Assembly (NCBI RefSeq): GCF_011290485.1
Contig: NZ_CP048029.1
Span: forward strand, 2,366,501-2,430,500
Source of the DNA: Caldichromatium japonicum
Lineage (GTDB): Bacteria > Pseudomonadota > Gammaproteobacteria > Chromatiales > Chromatiaceae
DNA: 64,000 bases
Reading direction: 5' to 3'
The notes beneath the pieces are model-generated. The model did no database searches. It saw only the letters and a program-made list of their open reading frames with translations, and was not told the DNA's origin. Shown one piece after another: positions 56,162-64,000 of the stretch. Each line of letters begins with the position of its first letter. Within the stretch, counting starts at the first letter, position 1. A program made the position numbers and the translations under genes.

Positions 56162-57672
56162 GCCGTCGTCTCGCTTTCTGCTGCCTTGCCGACCGCGGCA
56201 GCGGCCTCGGCAGCCTTTTGCGCCATGCGCTCAGCCTTGCGGCGTGCGGCGGCCTCGGCCTTTTCCTTCGCTTCGCGCTCGAGGCGCTCGGCGCGCAGGG
56301 AGGCAAGGCGCTTGGCGGCCTCGTTGCGCAGTTGTGCGCGGGCCTGCGCAGCGAGTTCGCCCTTGGCATGGTTGAAATACTGCACCAGCGGGATGTGCGA
56401 CGGGCAGACATAGGCGCAGCAACCGCAGGCGATGCAATCCTTGAGGCCGAGATCGACGGCGGCGGATAGCGCCCCGGCGGCAATACGCGCCGACATTTCA
56501 AGCGGCAAGAGCCCAACCGGGCAGGCGCGCACACACGAAGAACAGCGGATGCAGGGGCCGGCTTCGTGCGCGGCGGTCTCGGCGGCGGTCAGCGCGAGAA
56601 CGCCGCTCGTGCCCTTGACGACGGGCACGCGCGCGTGCGGTAGCAAGCTGCCCATCATCGGCCCACCCATCACGAGTCGTGCCGGCGCCGCCTTGAGACG
56701 GGCGAAAGCCAGCACCTCCTCGACGAGCGCGCCGACTGGCACGCGGATGTTGCCGGGAAAGGCGATGGCGCCGCCATTGACGGTGACGATGCGCTCGACG
56801 AGCGGACGCCCCTTGCCTAACGCCTCATACACCGCGTAGGCCGTACCGACGTTATGCACCAAAACGCCAAGATCCGTGGTGCGCCCGTCGGCGGGCACTT
56901 CCTGGCCTGTGAGGGTCGAGAACAGGTGTTTTTCCGAACCCATCGGATAGCGCGATGGCACCGGTCTCACGCCGATCTCGTGCCAGGGCCGTGCGGCCTC
57001 GCGCATCGCAGCGATGGCTTCGGGCTTGTTGTCCTCGATGCCGACGAGCGCCCGTCGCGCGCCGGTCGCTCGCATCATCAGGCGAATGCCTGTGACGATT
57101 TCCGGGGCGGCATCGCGCATGAGACGGTCATCGCAGGAAAGATAGGGTTCGCACTCGCCGCCGTTCAAAATCAGTGTATGAATCTTCGCCTTGAGGGCGA
57201 GGCCGAGCTTGAGCGCCGAGGGAAAGGTCGCGCCGCCCAGCCCCACCACGCCGGCGGCGGCGATGCGCTGCGTGATTTCCTGCGCTGACAGCGTGAAGGG
57301 ATCGACGGGCTCCGTCTCGATCCAGGCATCCTCGCCATCTGCCTCGATGATGATCGCGGCGACGGGCAGCCCCGATGGATGGGGTGCGGTGACATCACGG
57401 ATGGCTGCAACCGTTCCCGAGGTCGGCGCGTGGATCGCGGCGGAGGTTGCGCCTTGCGCCTCGGCGATGAGCTGTCCTTTTTTTACTTTCTGCCCCGCGA
57501 GCACGATAGGCCGTGCGGCCGCGCCAATATGCTGTTGTAGCGGAACAAAGAGCCGCTCGGGCAGAGGCAGGCAGCGTAAGGGCGCATCAGCGGCGGGGCG
57601 CTTGTGGTCGTGCGGATGCACGCCCCAATGGGTCGCTTCGATCAGCGCGAGAAATTTTTCCATCAGGCCCAT
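56158..57672 (-). CDS. rnfC: Rnf electron transport complex subunit C
   Basis: Peripheral NADH-binding FMN and iron-sulfur subunit. It begins THWGVHPHDHKRPAADAPLRCLPLPERLFVPLQQHIGAAARPIV. The nucleotide-binding part includes GVVGLGGATFPSALKL and LILNGGECEPYLSCDDRLM. Two [4Fe-4S] motifs follow, CIRCSSCVRACPVG and CIACGCCAYVCPSHIPLVQYF. The C-terminus is an Ala/Glu/Arg coiled coil. Start at 57672 (504 residues) or 57663, where ATG overlaps the rnfB stop. Confidence 0.95.
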   Translation of the reverse strand: MGLMEKFLALIEATHWGVHPHDHKRPAADAPLRCLPLPERLFVPLQQHIGAAARPIVLAGQKVKKGQLIAEAQGATSAAIHAPTSGTVAAIRDVTAPHPSGLPVAAIIIEADGEDAWIETEPVDPFTLSAQEITQRIAAAGVVGLGGATFPSALKLGLALKAKIHTLILNGGECEPYLSCDDRLMRDAAPEIVTGIRLMMRATGARRALVGIEDNKPEAIAAMREAARPWHEIGVRPVPSRYPMGSEKHLFSTLTGQEVPADGRTTDLGVLVHNVGTAYAVYEALGKGRPLVERIVTVNGGAIAFPGNIRVPVGALVEEVLAFARLKAAPARLVMGGPMMGSLLPHARVPVVKGTSGVLALTAAETAAHEAGPCIRCSSCVRACPVGLLPLEMSARIAAGALSAAVDLGLKDCIACGCCAYVCPSHIPLVQYFNHAKGELAAQARAQLRNEAAKRLASLRAERLEREAKEKAEAAARRKAERMAQKAAEAAAAVGKAAESETTA

Positions 57673-58205
57673 GCCGATACGTCCTGTTGCGGTTTGGGCC
57701 AGACCCAGTGCTGTAGGGTGACGGGCACAGGCTCCATCTTGAGCGCCTCGGTCGGGCAGCGGTCGACGCACTTGGCGCAGCCTGTGCAGGCTTCGCGCAG
57801 CACGCTGTGGATTTGCTTGGCGGCGCCGATGATGGCGTCCGTTGGACATTCCTTGAGGCAGCGGCAGCAGCCGATACAGATTTCCTCCTGCACGACAGCG
57901 ATCTTCGGTCCCTCATCGGCGACGGCCGACAGATCCACGCTGATGCCCAAGAGCTTGGCGAGCGCCTCGACGAGCGCCTTGCCGCCGGGCGGGCAGATCG
58001 TCGGAGGCGCCTCGCCCTTTGCGATGGCGGTCGCTGCGCCGGGGCAGCCGGGAAAGCCGCACTGGCCGCAGTTTGTGCCCGGCATCAGCGCCTCGATGGC
58101 GGCGACTTCTGCATCGGCCTCGACGGCGAACTTTTTTGCCGCAAAACCGAGGCCAAAACCCAAGACGAGGCCGAGAAGGGTGAGCGAGAGGATGGCGGCG
58201 GTCAT
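57663..58205 (-). CDS. rnfB: Rnf electron transport complex subunit B, iron-sulfur
   Basis: Ferredoxin-reducing subunit with a membrane anchor (AAILSLTLLGLVLGFGLGFA). An Fe-S domain follows (PGTNCGQCGFPGCPGAATAI with a later CPPGG), then two ferredoxin-type motifs, CIGCCRCLKECPTD and CTGCAKCVDRCPTE. 180 residues from ATG 58205, two bases after rnfA; the frame remains open upstream but that part is antisense to rnfA. Confidence 0.95.
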   Translation of the reverse strand: MTAAILSLTLLGLVLGFGLGFAAKKFAVEADAEVAAIEALMPGTNCGQCGFPGCPGAATAIAKGEAPPTICPPGGKALVEALAKLLGISVDLSAVADEGPKIAVVQEEICIGCCRCLKECPTDAIIGAAKQIHSVLREACTGCAKCVDRCPTEALKMEPVPVTLQHWVWPKPQQDVSAWA

Positions 58206-58207
58206 GA

Positions 58208-58792
58208 TTACTTGAAGTTCAAGCCTGAAAAACCCATGAAGGCGAGCGCCAAGAGGCTCGCCAGCACGAAGCTGATCGGCGCACCGGCGAAAGCAGCGGG
58301 CACGCGCGCGAGCGCCAGCCGCTCGCGCAGGCCGGCGAAGATCAAAAGCACCAGCGTGAAACCGAGCGCCGAGCCGAAGCCGGCGACCATGCTGTGTACG
58401 AAGCTGCTCTTTTCCATCACGTTGAGCAGCGCGATGCCCAGCACCGCGCAATTGGTGGTGATGAGCGGAAGATAAATGCCGAGTGACTGATAGAGCTCGG
58501 GGCTGCTCTTTTTCACGACCATCTCGACGAACTGCACCGTCGCAGCGATGACGAGGATGAAGGTGAGGATGCGCAGAAAACCGAGGTCAAAGGGCTGCAG
58601 CAGCCAGTGCTCGAGCATCCAGGTTGCCGCCGAGGCGAGTGTAATGACGAAGGTCGTCGCCATGCCCATGCCCAGCGCGCTATCCATGTTCTTCGACACG
58701 CCCATGAACGGGCATAGCCCGAGGAACTTGATGAGCACCACGTTATTCACGAGGGCTGTCGTTACGAGAAGGATCAGGTATTCGCTCATCAT
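58208..58792 (-). CDS. rnfA: Rnf electron transport complex subunit A
   Basis: Integral membrane subunit (NqrE/RsxA family). [37 protein letters not shown] and [18 protein letters not shown] contain the two conserved cysteine-bearing half-helices. 194 residues from ATG 58792; the adjacent ATG at 58789 gives the E. coli length of 193. GGAG is at 58804-58807. First gene of rnfABCDGEH, with its sigma-54 promoter just upstream. Confidence 0.95.
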   Translation of the reverse strand: MMSEYLILLVTTALVNNVVLIKFLGLCPFMGVSKNMDSALGMGMATTFVITLASAATWMLEHWLLQPFDLGFLRILTFILVIAATVQFVEMVVKKSSPELYQSLGIYLPLITTNCAVLGIALLNVMEKSSFVHSMVAGFGSALGFTLVLLIFAGLRERLALARVPAAFAGAPISFVLASLLALAFMGFSGLNFK

Positions 58793-58818
58793 GGCTGTTA
58801 TCACTCCACGGTTTCATA

Positions 58819-58834
58819 GGCAGATTCCGTGCCA
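58819..58834 (-). promoter_or_regulatory. Sigma-54 promoter of the rnf operon
   Basis: On the minus strand TGGCACGGAATCTGCC has the complete TGGCACG -24 element and GC at -12 with correct spacing. Predicted +1 near 58808, just before the GGAG of rnfA. Confidence 0.8.
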
Positions 58835-58925
58835 CCGCTCTTTGACATGCGTCAGCTTGGTGCGCTGCAACGCAACCTCGCACCAAAGCGGGGTTTTTTC
58901 AGCCCGTACGGCGCTCGGTCGTTTT

Positions 58926-58941
58926 TGTCGTATTCGCGACA
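58926..58941. promoter_or_regulatory. NifA activator site between rnfA and nifL
   Basis: TGT-CGTATTCGCG-ACA is an exact NifA site. It lies 92 bases from the rnf -24 element and 65 from the nifL -24 element, so it can serve both divergent promoters. Confidence 0.78.
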
Positions 58942-59005
58942 GATAGATCGGAAACGCTACAAACAGGCGGGATTGCGGGCCGTCCTACCCGCGCCGACTT
59001 TGTTA

Positions 59006-59021
59006 GGCACGGATCATGCAG
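59006..59021 (+). promoter_or_regulatory. Sigma-54 promoter of nifLA
   Basis: AGGCACGGATCATGCA keeps GGCACG and the GC at -12 with consensus spacing. Predicted +1 near 59032, then AGGAAAG at 59041 and the nifL ATG at 59055. Confidence 0.7.
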
Positions 59022-59054
59022 TGCCATTGCCGAAATGGATAGGAAAGCCACGCT

Positions 59055-60568
59055 ATGAGTACAACCAAACAACAGGCCGACGCCGCCCTCAGTCCTGTGT
59101 TCCGCGAGGCTGTCACCCAGGCGGACATCGCGATCTCGATCACCGATCCGCAGGCGAACATCCTTTACGTGAATCCGGCCTTTGAGCGTGTCACGGGCTT
59201 TTCAGCCGCTGAGGCAATCGGCCGGAACCAGTCGATGCTGTCTGCGAAGGCGACGCCGGTGGCGCTTTACGCCGACATGTGGAAGAAGATTTCCGCCGGT
59301 CATCCTTGGAGCGGCCGCCTCGTCAACCGCCGCAAGGATGGCGGGGAGTATCTCGCCGACCTGCTGATCACGCCGGTGCTCGACGCACAGGGCAGGATCA
59401 GCCACTACCTCGGCATCCACCGCGACATCACGGCGGTGCATCGGCTCGAATGCCAAGTCAACAACCAAAAGGCACTGATCGAATCGGTCGTCGACGCCGC
59501 GCCGCTCGCCATCGCCCTGCTCGACGGCGAGGATTGCGTCGTCCTCGACAACCACGAGTACAAAAAGCTCATGGGCGATCTAGGCATGGCCGAGCCGGCG
59601 AGCCTGATCCTCGACGCGGTGCGCGCCAATCTCGGCCACGGTATCGGTCCGGCACGGGAAGGCGCGCTCGCCTTTGCCGACCGGGAGATCCGCATCGACC
59701 CACCTGGCCACCGCCCGGCGCGCTGGTTTTCTTGCTCCGGCGCTTGGGTGAAGAGCGTCGATGAAGGCACCGAGGCTTTCTTTGGCCGGCAAGACAGCCT
59801 CTACCTGCTCTTGATTGCCAAGGAGATCACCCAGCAGCGCGCACAGCAAGAAAAGGCGCGCATGGCTGCGCTGATGGCCATGATGGCCGAGGAAAACCGC
59901 ATCGGCGGCCTGCGCGAAAGTCTGTCGGCGGCCCTGTTCCAGATGGAGGGGTTACTCAATGTCGTCGGCTCGGTGGTGGCCATGCTGCAACGGCGCGGAC
60001 AGCATGACTCCACGGCCGCGGCGCTGGGCGAGGCGGTACGTGCCGGAGAAAAAGCCCTCGAGACGCTGCGGCGCGCCATTCCCGAGCCAAGCGGCGAGGC
60101 GGCGGCAGCGACCAACCTCAATGAAATCCTGCGCGATGTGCTCGATCTGTCGACCGGGCGCCTGCTTGCCGCCGGAGTGACCGTGAGCTGGAAGCCTCAG
60201 GCCGTGCTGCCGACGATCCAGGGCTATCCGATCCGCTTGCGTGCGTTGTTCAAGGCGCTCATCGACAATGCGCTCGAGGCGATGAACACCAAAGGCTGGC
60301 TGGCGCGCGAGCTGACGCTCATCACGCGCACACGGCCCGAGGGGGTCGAGGTCGTCGTCGAGGACAGCGGTCCGGGCATTGCACCCGAACTGCATCTGAA
60401 GGTATTCGAGCCTTTTTTCACGACCAAACCTCGGCACAGCGGCACGGGCCTGGCGATGGCGCAACAAATCGTCGCCGATCACGGCGGCACGATCGAGATC
60501 GACCCACGTCATGCGGCCGGCTGCCGACTGCGCGTGGTGCTGCCCGTCGGCGCCGGAGAGGCGGCGCG

Positions 60569-60572
<4 letters not shown>
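59055..60572 (+). CDS. nifL: Nitrogen fixation negative regulator NifL
   Basis: Redox and nitrogen-responsive antagonist of NifA. The PAS domain ([30 protein letters not shown], then [33 protein letters not shown]) would bind FAD. A linker and second PAS-like part follow, then a GHKL ATPase domain with [10 protein letters not shown] (N box), DSGPGIAPE and [11 protein letters not shown]. The H-box region ([16 protein letters not shown]) has no evident phospho-histidine, consistent with NifL acting by ADP binding rather than phosphotransfer. 505 residues; overlaps nifA by four bases. Confidence 0.94.
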
Positions 60573-62104
<1,532 letters not shown>

Positions 62105-62122
62105 AACACCGCCCCGCCTTTT

Positions 62123-62138
62123 TGTCGCTTTCAGGACA
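62123..62138 (+). promoter_or_regulatory. NifA activator site for nifB
   Basis: TGT-CGCTTTCAGG-ACA is an exact TGT-N10-ACA, centred about 75 bases before the predicted nifB transcription start. Confidence 0.8.
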
Positions 62139-62160
62139 AGGGCGGAACGGCGTCATTGAG

Positions 62161-62173
62161 AATCAATGGCTTA
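62161..62173 (+). promoter_or_regulatory. IHF site in the nifB promoter
   Basis: AATCAATGGCTTA matches WATCAANNNNTTR at every position, between the NifA site and the sigma-54 promoter. Confidence 0.78.
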
Positions 62174-62179
62174 GCGTGC

Positions 62180-62195
62180 TGGCACAGGCGTTGCG
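62180..62195 (+). promoter_or_regulatory. Sigma-54 promoter of nifB
   Basis: TGGCACAGGCGTTGCG agrees with the -24/-12 consensus nearly perfectly. Predicted +1 is about 62206, downstream of the ATG at 62203. Confidence 0.87.
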
Positions 62196-62232
62196 TAGGT
62201 AGATGTGCTACCCAATCCGAGGAAGACGCATC

Positions 62233-63747
62233 GTGAGCCCATCCCCTTCCCAAACCTCAGGCTGTCAAGTCGCCCGCTGCGGTTCGAGCGCAGAAAAAAT
62301 GCACGCCCTGCCGGAGGATATCCGTCGGCGTATCGAGAACCATCCCTGTTATTCGGAGGAAGCGCACCACCACTTCGCGCGCATGCACGTTGCCGTGGCG
62401 CCAGCCTGCAACATCCAGTGCCATTACTGCAACCGCAAATACGACTGTGCCAACGAGTCGCGTCCCGGCGTCGTTTCGGAACTGTTGACGCCTGAACAAG
62501 CCGTCAAGAAGACGCTGGTCGTTGCCGCTGCCATTCCGCAGCTCTCCGTGCTCGGCATCGCCGGGCCGGGTGATCCGCTCGCCAACCCGGAGCGCACCTT
62601 TGCGACCTTCCGCCTGCTCGCCGAAAAAGCGCCGGACATCAAGCTGTGCGTGTCGACCAATGGCCTGGCGCTCCCCCAGTATGTCGAGGAGCTGGCCCGA
62701 CACAACATCGACCATGTCACGATCACGATCAACTGCATCGATCCGGATGTCGGCGCGCAGATCTATCCGTGGATCTTCTGGCGCAACAAACGCGTGCGCG
62801 GACGCGCGGCAGCGGAAATCCTCATCGAACAGCAGCAAAAGGGCCTGGAGATGCTGGTCGCCAAAGGCGTTTTGGTCAAGGTTAACTCGGTGATGATCCC
62901 CGGCGTCAACGACGAACACCTCAAGGAAGTCTCCAAGGTCGTCAAGGCCAAGGGAGCGTTTCTCCACAACGTCATGCCGCTGATCGCGGCGGCCGAGCAT
63001 GGAACCTTCTACGGCCTGATGGGGCAAAGGAGCCCGACGCCGGAAGAGCTCAAGGCCCTGCAGGACGCCTGCGAGGGCGAAATGAACATGATGCGCCACT
63101 GCCGCCAGTGCCGCGCCGACGCGGTTGGATTGCTCGGCGAGGATCGCGGCGCGGAATTCACGATGGACAAGGTCGAGGCGATGGAACTGACCGACGAGTT
63201 TCTCGCGGCGGCGCTGGCGCGGCGCGTGGCGCTACGCGAGAAAATCGCCGCCGAGCGGGCAGCGAAGCAGGCGAAAGCCCACGCACCGCAGCAGGCTGTC
63301 ATCACCCTGCATCGCCCGGTACAAAAGTCGGCGCCGGCGGGAGGGCACACGAGCGAAGGACGTCCCGTCCTGATGGCCGTCGCGGCGAAAGGCGGGCTGA
63401 TCGCCGAACACTTTGGCCATGCGCGGGAATTTCTCGTCTATGAGGTGACGGGTGCCGGCGCGAAACTCGTCGGCCACCGCAAGACCGATCGCTATTGCAG
63501 CGGCGACGATACCTGCGGCGAAGCGGTGGATGTGCTCGGCAACACGATCGAGGCCCTCAAGGACTGCGAGGTCGTGCTGTGCTCGAAAATCGGCTATGAG
63601 CCTTGGAGCCGGCTGGAGGCCGCCGGCATCCAGCCCAACGGTGAGCACCCGATGGAAGAAATCGAGCCGGCCTGTGTGGCCGTCTGGCACGAGATGCTCA
63701 AGGCCGGAAAGCTTATGCAGCTCGCACCGGAAAGGCAGTGTGCGTGA
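62233..63747 (+). CDS. nifB: Nitrogenase cofactor biosynthesis protein NifB
   Basis: Radical-SAM enzyme making NifB-co, the 8Fe-9S-C precursor of FeMo-co. The SAM cluster is CNIQCHYCNRKYDC, preceded by ARMHVAVAPA. ESRPGVVSELLTPEQAV, GIAGPGDPLANPERTF and MRHCRQCRADAVGLLGEDR are conserved. A C-terminal NifX/NafY-like domain begins near RPVLMAVAAKGGLIAEHFGHAREFLVYEV. I choose GTG 62233 (504 residues), with GAGGAAG upstream, because an ATG at 62203 lies before the predicted transcription start. Its stop overlaps the ferredoxin start. Confidence 0.95.
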   Translation: MSPSPSQTSGCQVARCGSSAEKMHALPEDIRRRIENHPCYSEEAHHHFARMHVAVAPACNIQCHYCNRKYDCANESRPGVVSELLTPEQAVKKTLVVAAAIPQLSVLGIAGPGDPLANPERTFATFRLLAEKAPDIKLCVSTNGLALPQYVEELARHNIDHVTITINCIDPDVGAQIYPWIFWRNKRVRGRAAAEILIEQQQKGLEMLVAKGVLVKVNSVMIPGVNDEHLKEVSKVVKAKGAFLHNVMPLIAAAEHGTFYGLMGQRSPTPEELKALQDACEGEMNMMRHCRQCRADAVGLLGEDRGAEFTMDKVEAMELTDEFLAAALARRVALREKIAAERAAKQAKAHAPQQAVITLHRPVQKSAPAGGHTSEGRPVLMAVAAKGGLIAEHFGHAREFLVYEVTGAGAKLVGHRKTDRYCSGDDTCGEAVDVLGNTIEALKDCEVVLCSKIGYEPWSRLEAAGIQPNGEHPMEEIEPACVAVWHEMLKAGKLMQLAPERQCA

Positions 63748-64000
63748 TGGCGCTCGAAATCGTCGCAAGCTGTATCAATTGCTGGGCCTGCCTGCCGCTG
63801 TGCCCGAATCATGCCATCGTCGAAGCCAAACCTCACTTCCGGATTGACGCCACCCGGTGCACCGAATGCGTCGGCGAGTACGCCGATCCGCAGTGTGCGT
63901 CGATCTGCCCGATCGAGGGCGCGATCGTCGATGAACTGAACGAGCCGCTCAACCCGCCCGGCTCGCTGACCGGCATTCCGCCCGCGCGCTGGGCGGCAGT
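63747..64000 (+). CDS. fdxN: FdxN-type 2[4Fe-4S] ferredoxin, truncated by window end
   Basis: The ATG at 63747 overlaps the nifB stop (TGATG). The sequence MALEIVASCINCWACLPLCPNHAIVE gives one cluster motif, and CTECVGEYADPQCASICPIEGAI the second, with the longer loop typical of nif-associated ferredoxins. Directly downstream of nifB, it probably donates electrons for NifB or nitrogenase. At least 84 residues are visible and the end is outside the window. Confidence 0.88.
   Translation, partial: MALEIVASCINCWACLPLCPNHAIVEAKPHFRIDATRCTECVGEYADPQCASICPIEGAIVDELNEPLNPPGSLTGIPPARWAA

Overview
The window looks like a chromosomal segment from a nitrogen-fixing, hydrogen-oxidising gammaproteobacterium. 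A purple sulfur bacterium of the Chromatiaceae is my best guess, but this is inference from gene content: membrane-bound uptake hydrogenase, nif genes with nifL and a nif-linked rnf operon, oxygen-sensitive ribonucleotide reductase, LapB and a LbtU-type porin. No rRNA, tRNA or CRISPR array was found.

Region 1 (1-9542) is mostly housekeeping: a lapB-pyrF-galU operon (minus strand), an SDR oxidoreductase, a secreted small protein, a decayed CRISPR ring-nuclease-like gene and transposase scrap, a LbtU-like outer-membrane porin, and an anaerobic ribonucleotide reductase operon under a perfect NrdR box. In that operon the glycyl-radical tail is a separate small gene between nrdD and nrdG.

Region 2 (9543-18095) is an uptake hydrogenase operon hupS-hupL-hupC-hupD with an AEC transporter and transaldolase. 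It is bracketed by two inverted copies of one IS630-type element, and the IS end supplies the last codons of hupD.

Region 3 (18096-30947) mixes intact genes (MESH1-like HD hydrolase, TerC, cyclic-nucleotide-binding protein, MenE-like ligase, AroG-type DAHP synthase, histidine phosphatase, bacteriohemerythrin, tadA) with wreckage: a CPA1 antiporter split by an IS91-type remnant, frameshifted small genes, IS630 scraps and a dispersed REP-like repeat.

Region 4 (30948-50130) is an accessory island. A two-partner secretion locus (giant TpsA of 2643 residues plus TpsB) is preceded by a HigBA toxin-antitoxin pair, a frameshifted LuxR regulator and a 5'-truncated TpsB copy. The two tpsB copies form 1389-bp nearly identical direct repeats 11.3 kb apart. 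Downstream lie a second tpsA start fragment, an IS256 element carrying a nested IS1182, a phage lysozyme remnant and a broken DUF499 defence-type ATPase.

Region 5 (50131-64000) is a well-preserved nitrogen fixation block: nifV-nifW-nifZ-nifM, the divergent rnfABCDGEH operon (electron supply to nitrogenase), nifL-nifA, nifB and an fdxN-type ferredoxin cut by the window edge. Canonical NifA upstream activator sites (TGT-N10-ACA), sigma-54 -24/-12 promoters and two perfect IHF consensus sites can be read directly. They fix the nifB start as an internal GTG, predict a leaderless nifV mRNA, and show one activator site lying between the divergent rnf and nifLA promoters.
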